Assembly (NCBI RefSeq): GCF_010548525.1
Contig: NZ_JAAGMG010000947.1
Span: forward strand, 1-33,929
DNA: 33,929 nt
Source of the DNA: Streptomyces sp. SID14478
GTDB lineage: Bacteria > Actinomycetota > Actinomycetes > Streptomycetales > Streptomycetaceae
Direction: 5' to 3'
In this document: positions 1 through 7,657 of the stretch, piece after piece
Layout: each line of letters begins with the position of its first letter
Position numbering within the stretch: the first letter of the stretch is position 1
Made by a program: the position numbers and the translations under genes
Notes under the pieces: model-generated
What the model was told of the DNA's origin: nothing
The model's database searches: none
The model's input: only the letters and a program-made list of their open reading frames with translations

Positions 1-2
1 TG

Positions 3-1268
3 TCATCGACCGGCGAGCCCCGGCAGCGGCGCCGCGCCACCGATACCGGTGTCGACCGGCCCGATCGGACGCGGCGGCTTCGGCTTCGGCTTGGGCTTCG
101 GCGTGACGATCTGGGTCGCCGCCGCGGCCCTGATCCCGGTGGCGACCGGCTTTCCGGCTGCGCCGGTCAGCGTCAGCTCGGTGCCCACCCGCACCCGGCC
201 CGCGGGCGCGCCCTTGACCGCGCTGACCGTGAAGGCGCCGCCCCCCGTCCCCGAGGGGGCGAGGTTCGCCCCGGCCCGGCGCGTGTTGACGATCGAGCCG
301 ATCAGCGTGCCGTCGGCCCGGCGGGTCAGGTGCACCGTTCGTCCGTACGCCGTCACCCTCAGGTGCTGGGCCTTGAGCGTCTTCGGCCCCTTGAACGTCA
401 GGACGGAGCCGGTACCGGGGTATGCCGGGCCGGTGGCGGGGTTGGTGAAGGTGGAACGGCCGCTGCCCGCCTTCGCTCCGGCCGTCAGCGTGTGCGTGAC
501 GGTGAGCTGCGCGCGTGCCTTGCCCGTCACGGCGAAGTCGTACCTCGTGCCGTCGACGGTGATGTCGTCGACGTACGTGTCCAGCGTCGCGGAGGGCGAG
601 CCGAGAACGCCCACGTTCGCGATGACACCGAGCGCCCCGTCCCCGGCGTCCGTGCACGCGGCGGCGAAGTCGCTCATCGGCAGATCCTGGCTGGCTGCGG
701 CGACGCCCGGGATCGCCCGGGAGGTGCGCAGCTGCGCGCTGCCGGTGACCTTGAAACGCTGCCAGGTGTTCGGCTTCACCCCGTGGTGGCCTGTGTCGTC
801 GTTCGCGGCCCCCGGCTCGAAGCTGAGGGTGGTGAAGACGCCCTTGCAGGTGGTGGGGAACTGCAGGTTCGGGCCGTAACCCGTGGTGTTCGAGGCGCTC
901 GCGTCCACGAACGACCGGTAGGAGATGCCCTTCGACACGAGGCCCTGCAACGGCTTCTTCGCAGGGAAGTAGCGGGCGGCCTGTGACTGCTGGCCGTTGC
1001 GCACCGCCAGGTGCAGGCTGCCGTTGTAGGAGTCGGGTGCCACCTTGGGCGACACCGCCTGGGTTCCCGGCGTCTTGGAGGAGTTGGACGGGTCGTCCTG
1101 CAGCCGGATCCACGGGCCCTTCGGCCCCAGGTCGGACGGATGGACGACGGAAGCCGTCGGCGCGGCGGCGGCCATGCCGACCGTCGAGGTCAGGACCGTG
1201 GCGGCGCACACCGCGGCGGCACAGACCTGTCCCGTACGACGACGGGCCGGGGAAACGTGAGTGCTCAT
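3..1268 (-). CDS. Exported protein of unknown function
   Basis: Encodes 421 residues. I start at the ATG at 1268, giving MSTHVSPARRR, an alanine-rich hydrophobic stretch (about residues 15-36) and an AAAAP cleavage-like site: a classical Sec signal peptide. A GGGGA lies about 11 nt upstream. An ATG at 1331 would only add 21 unlikely residues ahead of the signal. The mature part is rich in Thr, Gly and Val and looks beta-structured. It holds two cysteines, in TTCKG and AAACTD, which could form one disulfide. A Lys-Pro repeat near residue 400 precedes a short Pro/Gly tail, perhaps a wall-spanning linker. There is no sortase motif. I do not recognise the family; it is exported and probably extracellular. 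Its stop codon lies at the very edge of the window. Confidence 0.75.
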   Translation of the reverse strand: MSTHVSPARRRTGQVCAAAVCAATVLTSTVGMAAAAPTASVVHPSDLGPKGPWIRLQDDPSNSSKTPGTQAVSPKVAPDSYNGSLHLAVRNGQQSQAARYFPAKKPLQGLVSKGISYRSFVDASASNTTGYGPNLQFPTTCKGVFTTLSFEPGAANDDTGHHGVKPNTWQRFKVTGSAQLRTSRAIPGVAAASQDLPMSDFAAACTDAGDGALGVIANVGVLGSPSATLDTYVDDITVDGTRYDFAVTGKARAQLTVTHTLTAGAKAGSGRSTFTNPATGPAYPGTGSVLTFKGPKTLKAQHLRVTAYGRTVHLTRRADGTLIGSIVNTRRAGANLAPSGTGGGAFTVSAVKGAPAGRVRVGTELTLTGAAGKPVATGIRAAAATQIVTPKPKPKPKPPRPIGPVDTGIGGAAPLPGLAGR

Positions 1269-1426
1269 GTCGTCGGATGTCCCCGCAACACGCCGTCCCC
1301 CTCGCACGAAAGCGCCATATCGACCCCGCATGGCCGAACTTCCTCGCCCGACAGGACTACGGGTTAGACAGGGCCACCGAGGCTGTACGCCTCGATGCCG
1401 GAACGCTTCTCAACTGCCCGGGGAAG

Positions 1427-1903
1427 TCAGCCGACCGGCCCGTACCCCGGCAGTCGTGCCGCTCCGTACCGGTCCCCCGCGTCCAGGGCCGCGGCAAGAA
1501 CCGCCGCGTCGTCCAGTGACTCGGCACGGACAACGACGTCGGTACCCGCAGGCGACACCAGCGAGCGGGTGAACTCGATGACCGCCCAGGAGTCGCGCTC
1601 CCCGACTTCGGTCACGGCCCACTCGCTCGTGAACAAGCACAGCGGCCCGCGCCCTCTCCAGCGGAACACCGTGCCCGGGCGCCCGACGAGCCGGGAGTCG
1701 ACGCCCAGGATGCGGCGGGTGCGGGTGCCGCTGCGGTAGGTCACCTGATCGCTCATCCGCGGTGCTCCCGACCGGCCGTCCGCGAGCGACGCGTACGTGA
1801 ACGTGGGCTCGGCCCGCTTGCCGCTGAGCCACATCGGGAAGGACGAGCAGACGATGTGCCACGTTCCTGCCAGCTGCTGACTCGTCATGTCCGGCGCACT
1901 CAT
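1427..1903 (-). CDS. Small calycin/lipocalin-like protein
   Basis: Encodes 158 residues from the ATG at 1903. The N-terminal pattern LAGTWHIVCSSFPMW, followed by alternating short beta-like strands (PTFTYASL, GTVFRWRGRG, WAVTEVGERDSWAVIEF), resembles small lipocalin-like proteins of the calycin type. The C-terminal helix DDAAVLAAALDAGDRYG fits the helix that packs on such barrels. No signal peptide is visible, so it is probably cytoplasmic. No clear ribosome site precedes 1903. A TAGGGT element ends 8 nt upstream and could be the -10 of a leaderless transcript, but I found no convincing -35. A second ATG at 1888 is possible. The ligand cannot be told from sequence. Confidence 0.65.
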   Translation of the reverse strand: MSAPDMTSQQLAGTWHIVCSSFPMWLSGKRAEPTFTYASLADGRSGAPRMSDQVTYRSGTRTRRILGVDSRLVGRPGTVFRWRGRGPLCLFTSEWAVTEVGERDSWAVIEFTRSLVSPAGTDVVVRAESLDDAAVLAAALDAGDRYGAARLPGYGPVG

Positions 1904-2123
1904 GGGACTTGACCCTAACCGGCCCCCTCCCACCCCCGAGGCAACGGGGTCCCCGGGGCCGACCCCGCCACCGACCCCGCCTGCGCAGCGTCACATGCCC
2001 AGGAGACCGCGGTACGTCCGATCAGCGGAACGGGCGTGCGATCCACGGTGCTTCAGCGACAGATGCACACGACGGGTTGCTAGACCTGCGGCACGGCGGT
2101 TCATACCTCGATGGCGTGAACGA

Positions 2124-2153
2124 CCAATCCGAAGGCGCCACCAGGACGGATTC
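2124..2153 (+). promoter_or_regulatory. Proposed SigK promoter of the oxidoreductase-sigK-rskA operon
   Basis: CCAATCC (2124-2130), 17-nt spacer, GGATTC (2148-2153). It matches the motif found ahead of three other genes in this locus. The -10 element ends only 5 nt before the ATG at 2159, so the transcript would be leaderless or nearly so. No such motif lies between 3827 and 3940, so this promoter probably also drives sigK and rskA, which would make the sigma factor autoregulated. Confidence 0.6.
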
Positions 2154-2158
2154 CGGAC

Positions 2159-3826
2159 ATGGACCACGACGTATCCCCCGCGCCGCTGCGCGGCATCAAA
2201 CGGTTGTCCCTGGGAGCCCTGAGCGGCCTGATCGCGGGTTACGCCGCGATCGCGGTGGCGGAACTCGTCTCCGCCGCCGTCCGGCCCGAGTCCGGGCCGG
2301 TCATCGCGGTCGGCGGGGCCGCGATCGACAGGACGCCGCCGGCGGTCAAGGACTGGGCGATCCGGCACTTCGGGACGAACGACAAACTCGTCCTGCAGCT
2401 CGGCATTCTCACCGTGCTCACCGTGCTCGCCCTCGTCCTGGGAGCGCTGGCCACGCGGTGGCGGGTCATCGGTTCGCTCGGCGTGCTCGCCTTCGGCGTG
2501 GTCGGAGCCCTCGCCGCCACCGGACGGCCGGACTCGGTCGGGGTCCGCGACGCGCTGCCCTCGGTGGTGGGCGCCGTCGTCGCCGCGGGGCTGCTGTACT
2601 GGCTGATCGGACGGCTCGGACAGGCCGGCCGCTCAGCACACGCAGCGGACACTCCCGCTGCGGAGCACGACGACGCCGTGGCCACCGGCGGCAGTGCGAC
2701 ACCGGCACACCCCGCGGAGGATTCCGCAGCGTCCGGGTGGGACCGGCGCGGTTTCATCCTCGCCGCGACCGCCGCAGCCGCGGCATCGACGGGCGCCGGT
2801 CTCGCCGGACGGGCGCTCAACGGTTCCCAGGGCAAGAACGCCATCGCGTCCCGCAAGGACGTGGTGATTCCCGCACCGTCGTCCAGGGCCGCCCCGGTCC
2901 CGCGCGGAGCCGCCCTGCGCATCGACGGGATCAGCCCGTTCATGACGCCCAACGGGGACTTCTACCGCGTGGACACCGCGCTCGTCGTACCGAAGGTCGA
3001 CGCCACCAGCTGGAAACTCCGCATCCACGGCAAGGGCGTCGCACGGGAACGGACGCTGTCCTTCGACGACTTGCTGAAGATGCCGCTCATCGAACGGAAC
3101 ATCACCCTGGCCTGCGTGTCGAACGAGGTCGGCGGCCCCTACGTCGGCAACGCCCGCTGGATCGGCGTCCGCCTGGCCGACCTCCTCAAGGAATGCGGAG
3201 TAAAGCCGCCCTCCGAGGGCGGCCCCGCCGACCAGCTGGTCGCCCGCTCGGTGGACGGCATGACCATCGGCAGCCCCGTCGAGGACGTCATGGACGGCCG
3301 GGACGCGATGCTCGCCGTCGGCATGAACGGACAGCCGCTGCCCTTCGAGCACGGCTTCCCGGTACGCATGCTGGTGCCGGGGCTGTACGGCTACGTATCG
3401 GCCTGCAAGTGGATCCAGGACATCGAACTCAGCACGTTCGACGACTACGACTCGTACTGGGTGAAGCGTGACTGGGCGCAGAAGGCACCCATCAAGACGC
3501 AGTCGCGCATCGACACCCCCAAGCCGTTCGGCCGCCCGAGGACCGGCACCGTCATGGTCGCCGGAGTCGCCTGGGCGCAGCACCGCGGCGTCGACAAGGT
3601 CGAGGTCCGCGTCGACGACGGGCCGTGGGAAGAGGCCCGTCTCGCGACCGAGGACACACGGGACACGTGGCGACAGTGGTCCTACCCCTGGCAGGCCACC
3701 AAGGGCGGCCACACCCTCACTGTCCGGGCCACGGACCGCACCGGCCGGACCCAGACCGACAAGCGCACCCCCACCATCCCCGACGGCGCCTCCGGCTGGC
3801 ACTCCGTCGTCGTCACCGTCGACTGA
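2159..3826 (+). CDS. Membrane-anchored molybdopterin oxidoreductase, sulfite oxidase family
   Basis: Encodes 555 residues. About four membrane segments lie in the N-terminal third (roughly 18-40, 78-98, 103-121, 132-152). A charged linker follows, then WDRRGFILAATAAAAAS with Arg196-Arg197, a Tat-like segment. The catalytic molybdopterin domain follows (about 240-430); Cys319 in ITLACVSNEVGG is the likely Mo ligand, followed by GNARWIGVRLADLL. The C-terminal part (about 460-555) is the Ig-like Mo-co dimerisation domain (VEVRVDDGPWEEARL). Family members oxidise or reduce small sulfur or nitrogen compounds or methionine sulfoxide; the substrate here is unknown. The membrane part plus the Tat motif places the catalytic domain outside the membrane. 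The gene lies 113 nt upstream of sigK and carries the proposed SigK promoter immediately before its ATG. Confidence 0.88.
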   Translation: MDHDVSPAPLRGIKRLSLGALSGLIAGYAAIAVAELVSAAVRPESGPVIAVGGAAIDRTPPAVKDWAIRHFGTNDKLVLQLGILTVLTVLALVLGALATRWRVIGSLGVLAFGVVGALAATGRPDSVGVRDALPSVVGAVVAAGLLYWLIGRLGQAGRSAHAADTPAAEHDDAVATGGSATPAHPAEDSAASGWDRRGFILAATAAAAASTGAGLAGRALNGSQGKNAIASRKDVVIPAPSSRAAPVPRGAALRIDGISPFMTPNGDFYRVDTALVVPKVDATSWKLRIHGKGVARERTLSFDDLLKMPLIERNITLACVSNEVGGPYVGNARWIGVRLADLLKECGVKPPSEGGPADQLVARSVDGMTIGSPVEDVMDGRDAMLAVGMNGQPLPFEHGFPVRMLVPGLYGYVSACKWIQDIELSTFDDYDSYWVKRDWAQKAPIKTQSRIDTPKPFGRPRTGTVMVAGVAWAQHRGVDKVEVRVDDGPWEEARLATEDTRDTWRQWSYPWQATKGGHTLTVRATDRTGRTQTDKRTPTIPDGASGWHSVVVTVD

Positions 3827-3939
3827 CCGGACAGGACCGACGACGCAGTGGAGCCCGGCGCCGGAAGAGGCCAAGGTGGTGAGTCACCGGTGTTTTCGAC
3901 CTGTTCAACCGCTGCCCAGCGGTATCCGGAAGGGCGTAC

Positions 3940-4524
3940 ATGACGGAAGCCATCCACCGCGGACCCGACCCGTCCGGCGGCCCGGACCTGCAGAAACTGC
4001 TCGCCCGGGTCGCGCAGGGCGACCACGAGGCGTTCTCCACGGTCTACGACGCGGTGTCCGCGCCGGTGTTCGGGGTCGTGTGCAAAGTGCTGCGCGATCA
4101 CGCCCAGTCCGAAGAAGTCGCCCAAGAAGTGTGGGTGGAAGTCTGGCGCACCGCGCACCACTACCGTGCCGAGCGGGGCACGGTGGTCAACTGGATCCTC
4201 ACCTTGGCCCACCGGCGCACCGTCGACCGGATCCGCTCCGCGGAGGCGTCGGCCGCCCGCGACCACAAAGCGGCACTGCTGGCGCAGATGCCGGAGTTCG
4301 ACGAGGTGAGCGAGCAGGTGGAGGCCGTCTTCGAGCGGGAACAGCTGCAGCGTTGTCTGCGTTCCCTCAGTGAGATCCAGCGTCAGTCCGTGACATTGGC
4401 CTACTACGGAGGCCTCACGTACAAAGAGGTCGCCGAGGCGCTGTCCGCGCCGCTGGGCACGATCAAGACGCGGCTGCGTGACGGTCTCATCCGTCTGCGC
4501 GACTGCCTGGGGGTGACCGCATGA
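3940..4524 (+). CDS. sigK: ECF RNA polymerase sigma factor SigK
   Basis: Encodes 194 residues with the two ECF domains. Region 2 covers about 20-95 (AFSTVYDAVSAPVFGVV, QSEEVAQEVWVEVWRTA, GTVVNWILTLAHRRTVDRIR). Region 4 covers about 130-190 (LSEIQRQSVTLAYYGG, LTYKEVAEALSAPLGTIKTR, the helix-turn-helix). GGAAGG sits 6 nt before the ATG. The stop overlaps the start of the anti-sigma gene (ATGA), so the two are translationally coupled. The SigK name rests on this pairing with an RskA-type anti-sigma factor and on the adjacent fasciclin genes: in mycobacteria SigK/RskA control the fasciclin antigens MPT70 and MPT83 (from memory). It has no recognisable promoter of its own in the 113-nt gap upstream. 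Confidence 0.9.
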   Translation: MTEAIHRGPDPSGGPDLQKLLARVAQGDHEAFSTVYDAVSAPVFGVVCKVLRDHAQSEEVAQEVWVEVWRTAHHYRAERGTVVNWILTLAHRRTVDRIRSAEASAARDHKAALLAQMPEFDEVSEQVEAVFEREQLQRCLRSLSEIQRQSVTLAYYGGLTYKEVAEALSAPLGTIKTRLRDGLIRLRDCLGVTA

Positions 4525-5270
4525 GCGCCACGGACGATCTTCACACGCTGACCGGCGCCTACGCGCTGGATGCGCTCGACGCCGACGAACGCGCCGCCTT
4601 CGAACGGCACTTGGCCCAGTGCGAGGCCTGTACCCAGGAAGTACGCGAGCTGACCGCGACCGCGGGGCGGTTGGCGCTGGCGGTCACGGTGCCCGCACCG
4701 CCTCGCCTCAAGGCCCAGGTGATGGAGCAGATCGCCAACGTGCGCCAGGAGCACCCGCACGCACCGACGGGATCCCGGCAGCACGGCGCTCGACGCGGGC
4801 ACGCCCTGCGGTGGGCGCTCGCTGCCTGTCTCGCCGGCGCCGCCGCCCTCGGCGGCACGACCCTGTGGCAGCACCACGAGGCCGACCAGGCACGCCAGGA
4901 AGCACAGGCCGCGCAGCGACAGGCCGCCGAGATCGCCGAGGTCCTTGCCGCGCCGGACGCCAAGGTGGCCTCCGCTGCGGTGCAGGGTGGAGCGCGAGGT
5001 TCCGTCGTGGTCTCGCACGACAGCGACAAGGCCGTCTTCATCGCCGCCGGCATGGCGGAGCCCCCGAAAGGCAAGGTCTACCAACTCTGGTTCGCCGAGG
5101 GGGACCACATGCGGGCGGCCGGACTGATGAACCCCGCGAGCGCCGACCAGAGCGTCCTCATGACCGGAGCTGTCGGTGACGCCTCCGGCATGGGCGTCAC
5201 GCTCGAACCGGCCGGCGGCTCCCGGCAGCCCACCACCCAGCCATTGGCCCTGCTCCAGCTGCCGGCGTGA
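4521..5270 (+). CDS. rskA: Anti-sigma-K factor RskA
   Basis: Encodes 249 residues. The cytoplasmic anti-sigma domain (1-60) contains ALDALDADERAAFERHLAQC and a zinc-type H30-x3-C34-x2-C37 motif. One membrane segment covers about 97-116. The extracytoplasmic domain (about 140-249) contains the RskA signature KGKVYQLWFAEGD and ends VTLEPAGGSRQPTTQP, typical of the RskA C-terminal family. It should hold SigK inactive at the membrane until a signal triggers proteolysis. It starts within the last codons of sigK (ATGA, 4521-4524). The 16-bp stem terminator at 5304-5338 follows 34 nt after its stop. Confidence 0.92.
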   Translation: MSATDDLHTLTGAYALDALDADERAAFERHLAQCEACTQEVRELTATAGRLALAVTVPAPPRLKAQVMEQIANVRQEHPHAPTGSRQHGARRGHALRWALAACLAGAAALGGTTLWQHHEADQARQEAQAAQRQAAEIAEVLAAPDAKVASAAVQGGARGSVVVSHDSDKAVFIAAGMAEPPKGKVYQLWFAEGDHMRAAGLMNPASADQSVLMTGAVGDASGMGVTLEPAGGSRQPTTQPLALLQLPA

Positions 5271-5303
5271 AGGCCTCCGCAGGCCCGCGTCAGCCGGACA
5301 TCG

Positions 5304-5338
5304 TCAAGGGGTGCGCCGCGATGCGGCGCACCCCTTGA
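5304..5338. terminator. Bidirectional hairpin between rskA and the secreted fasciclin gene
   Basis: A perfect 16-bp inverted repeat, TCAAGGGGTGCGCCGC and its complement, with a 3-nt loop. It lies between two convergent genes, 34 nt after the rskA stop and 40 nt after the fasciclin stop. There is no long T-tract, as is usual for actinomycete terminators. Confidence 0.85.
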
Positions 5339-5377
5339 GTCTTGCTCCCCGCCTCCCCGCCCGGTCCGGTCGCGCGG

Positions 5378-5959
5378 TCAGCTCTTGGGCATCAGCACGG
5401 TGTCGATGATGTGGACGGTCGCGTTCGAGGTCTGCACGTCGCCGCAGACGATGCTCGCGCTGTCGTTCACCTTGTACTTCTCCCCGGAGCCGGACGTGGT
5501 GAGCATGCCGCCCTCCAGCGTCTTGAAGCTGCCGTCGGCCAGCTTGTCCTGCGTGACCTTCTCCCCCACCACGTGGTATGTGAGGATCTTGGTCAGCTGG
5601 GCCTTGTCGTTCATGACCTTGTCCAGGTCCGCCTTCGGCATCTTCGCGAACGCCTCGTTGGTCGGCGCGAACACCGTGATGTCCTTCGCGTTGTTCAGCG
5701 TGTCCACCAAACCGGCCTGCTTCACCGCCGAGACCAGCGTCGACAGGTCGGGGTTGTGCGAAGCGGCCGTGGCGACCGGGTCCTTGGCCATTCCCCCGAA
5801 GGAACCCGCGCCGTCCTTGGGAACCGAGGAGCACCCCGAGCCGAACGGTCCGGACATGTCGTCGGCCGACGCGGAGGGCGCCAGCACCGCCAGTGAGAAC
5901 GGCAGGGCGAGCGCCGCCGTTCCGATCAGGATCCGGGTGCTTACACGATGAGCGGTCAT
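5378..5959 (-). CDS. Secreted fasciclin (FAS1) domain protein, MPT70-like
   Basis: Encodes 193 residues from the ATG at 5959, which has AAAGGAG 8 nt upstream. A Sec signal peptide ends SASA at residue 32. The FAS1 domain covers about 55-193: NPDLSTLVSAVKQAGL, ITVFAPTNEAF (94-104), LTYHVVGEK and the C-terminal IIDTVLMPKS. Cys43 and Cys172 may pair. It is a close paralogue of the lipoprotein at 6856-7506 and differs mainly in being freely secreted. The pair mirrors mycobacterial MPT70 (secreted) and MPT83 (lipoprotein), both SigK targets. The proposed SigK promoter lies at 6071-6100, leaving a leader of about 100 nt. FAS1 proteins usually mediate adhesion; the ligand is unknown. Confidence 0.92.
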   Translation of the reverse strand: MTAHRVSTRILIGTAALALPFSLAVLAPSASADDMSGPFGSGCSSVPKDGAGSFGGMAKDPVATAASHNPDLSTLVSAVKQAGLVDTLNNAKDITVFAPTNEAFAKMPKADLDKVMNDKAQLTKILTYHVVGEKVTQDKLADGSFKTLEGGMLTTSGSGEKYKVNDSASIVCGDVQTSNATVHIIDTVLMPKS

Positions 5960-6070
5960 GGCCAACACTCCTTTGCCGCGGGCGAGCGGGCCCGCCGGGC
6001 CCCGACGGGCCGGGGCCGGTGAGGGCACGGGCCACCGGGGATCGGTGCGTCCTGCGCGCCCTCACACCAG

Positions 6071-6100
6071 GAATTCGTCACCGCACCCGGTCCGGATTGC
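6071..6100 (-). promoter_or_regulatory. Proposed SigK promoter of the secreted fasciclin gene
   Basis: Read leftward: GCAATCC (6100-6094), 17-nt spacer, GAATTC (6076-6071) within ACGAATTCC. It is back-to-back with the rightward copy at 6128-6158; the two -35 boxes are 27 bp apart. Confidence 0.55.
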
Positions 6101-6127
6101 TCCGATTTGCGCCTTTTACGGTTCTGG

Positions 6128-6158
6128 CCAATCCGGAGTGATGTCCGGCGCCGGATTA
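6128..6158 (+). promoter_or_regulatory. Proposed SigK promoter of the DUF4383 gene
   Basis: CCAATCC (6128-6134), 18-nt spacer, GGATTA (6153-6158), about 60 nt upstream of the ATG at 6218. It is divergent from the copy serving the secreted fasciclin gene. Confidence 0.55.
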
Positions 6159-6217
6159 CCGCTGCAGGGCGCACCAGGCAGTGCGAACAGAAACAGACAG
6201 GACAGAGAGGCGCTCGC

Positions 6218-6718
6218 ATGTCCATCCTTCACGCCAGGCCCTTGGCACACCCGCACGTGGAACTCGACGAGCATCTGCCCGTCGACCATCGTCTCAGCCA
6301 GGTCTACCGGTTCAGCGCCGCACTCATGGGGCTCTTTCTGGTGGCCTTCGGCATCCTGGGGACCGTCCACCGGATCGGCTTCTTCGGCACCGGCCCGCAC
6401 ACCGCCCTCGGCCTGAACACCAATGGAGCTCTCAGCATCCTGTCGGTCATCGTCGGGGCGGTCCTGCTGGCCGCCGCGGTGAAGGGCGGCAACACCGCAT
6501 CCGACGTGAACATGATCCTCGGCATCGCCTTCCTGCTGGCCGGTTTCGCCTTCCTGTTCACGCTGGACAGCCGCTTCAACTTTCTCAACTTCCGCATGCA
6601 GAACGTCCTGTTCAGCTTCGGCGTCGGACTTCTGCTGATGACCGGCGGCATGTACGGAAGGGTCAGCGGCGGCCTGCCTCACGACAACCCCTACTGGCGC
6701 TCGCGACATGAGCAGTGA
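6218..6718 (+). CDS. DUF4383 membrane protein
   Basis: Encodes 166 residues from the ATG at 6218 (GAGAGG 7 nt upstream). Four hydrophobic segments: about 34-51 (ALMGLFLVAFGILGTV), 68-89 (LSILSVIVGAVLLAAAV), 97-114 (MILGIAFLLAGFAFLF) and 126-143 (NVLFSFGVGLLLMTGG). The YRFSAALMG, HRIGFFGTG and TRFNFL-like (DSRFNFLNF) elements match DUF4383, a common four-helix family of unknown function in actinobacteria. It sits between the two fasciclin genes and carries its own copy of the proposed SigK promoter, so it probably acts in the same envelope response. No catalytic residues are visible. Confidence 0.85.
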   Translation: MSILHARPLAHPHVELDEHLPVDHRLSQVYRFSAALMGLFLVAFGILGTVHRIGFFGTGPHTALGLNTNGALSILSVIVGAVLLAAAVKGGNTASDVNMILGIAFLLAGFAFLFTLDSRFNFLNFRMQNVLFSFGVGLLLMTGGMYGRVSGGLPHDNPYWRSRHEQ

Positions 6719-6773
6719 CCACCGCGCCTCGGAGCGGCACATCTCCCCTCTGCGTCACTCTTTCGGGAAATGA

Positions 6774-6804
6774 CCAATCCGACCCGGGCCACCGCACCGG
6801 ATTC
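6774..6804 (+). promoter_or_regulatory. Proposed SigK promoter of the fasciclin lipoprotein gene
   Basis: CCAATCC (6774-6780), 18-nt spacer, GGATTC (6799-6804), 51 nt before the ATG at 6856. Same layout as the copies at 2124, 6071 and 6128. Confidence 0.6.
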
Positions 6805-6855
6805 CCGGCGATGGAGGCAGATCGCCTTCACACAGCTGATCGTTGAGGAATTGCC

Positions 6856-7506
6856 ATGCAGACTCGAGCCCGTCGTCTTGCCGTTGCCTTCGCTGCCGCC
6901 GCCATGCTGCCGCTGGCCCTGACGGCCTGCTCCGACAGCGACTCCAAGGACAAGGCATCCGACAGCGCCACCCCGGCCGCATCCAAGGGATCGGACATGG
7001 CCAGCCCGTCCGACGACATGGCGAGCAAGGGCGAACCGTTCGGACCGGCCTGTTCCTCCGTGCCCAAGGACGGAGCCGGTTCGTTCGACGGCATGGCCAA
7101 GGACCCCGTCGCCACCGCCGCCTCCCACAATCCGGCCCTGTCCACGCTCGTCACCGCGGTCAAGAAGGCCGGCCTGGTCGACACCCTCAACAACGCCCAG
7201 AACATCACCGTGTTCGCGCCGACCAACGACGCCTTCGCGAAGATCCCCAAGGCGGACCTCGACAAGGTCCTCAACGACAAGGCGATGCTCACCAAGGTCC
7301 TCACCTACCACGTCGTGGGCCAGAAGCTGGCGCCCAAGGACCTGGAGAACGGTTCCTTCGACACGCTGGAGAAGTCCAAGCTCACCACCTCAGGCTCGGA
7401 CGAGAACTACAAGGTCAACGACAGCGCCAGCGTCGTCTGCGGCAACGTCAAGACCGCCAACGCCAACGTGTACATCATCGACACGGTGCTCATGCCCAAG
7501 AGCTGA
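6856..7506 (+). CDS. Fasciclin (FAS1) domain lipoprotein, MPT83-like
   Basis: Encodes 216 residues with GAGGA 6 nt before the ATG. A lipoprotein signal ends in the lipobox LTAC (Cys25). A low-complexity Ser/Asp/Lys/Met linker (26-60) should hold the domain away from the membrane. The FAS1 domain covers about 78-216: NPALSTLVTAVKKAGL, ITVFAPTNDAF (117-127), LTYHVVGQK and YIIDTVLMPKS. Cys66 and Cys195 correspond to the cysteines of the secreted paralogue and may form a disulfide. The C-terminal 150 residues are very similar to that paralogue, pointing to a recent duplication. The lipoprotein/secreted pairing parallels MPT83/MPT70. Confidence 0.92.
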   Translation: MQTRARRLAVAFAAAAMLPLALTACSDSDSKDKASDSATPAASKGSDMASPSDDMASKGEPFGPACSSVPKDGAGSFDGMAKDPVATAASHNPALSTLVTAVKKAGLVDTLNNAQNITVFAPTNDAFAKIPKADLDKVLNDKAMLTKVLTYHVVGQKLAPKDLENGSFDTLEKSKLTTSGSDENYKVNDSASVVCGNVKTANANVYIIDTVLMPKS

Positions 7507-7533
7507 TCGAGGAGCTCAGGCCGCCCCGGCCGG

Positions 7534-7568
7534 TCCTGTGGCGACGCGCCGCTCACGCCGCCACAGGA
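7534..7568 (+). terminator. Hairpin after the fasciclin lipoprotein gene
   Basis: A perfect 10-bp inverted repeat (TCCTGTGGCG and its complement) with a 15-nt loop, starting 28 nt after the stop codon. A likely rho-independent terminator without a T-tract. Confidence 0.5.
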
Positions 7569-7657
7569 TTTCGCGAACGTCCCGAGGACCCGAGAAAGGG
7601 ACGGCACCGGCAGGACCTGCACGTCAATCGAGAGGCGGCAGTTGGCCCCATAGCCAG

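Noticed and set aside
2633..3874. A 413-codon open frame opposite the molybdopterin oxidoreductase
   Set aside because: Antisense shadow of a conserved domain; no ribosome site.
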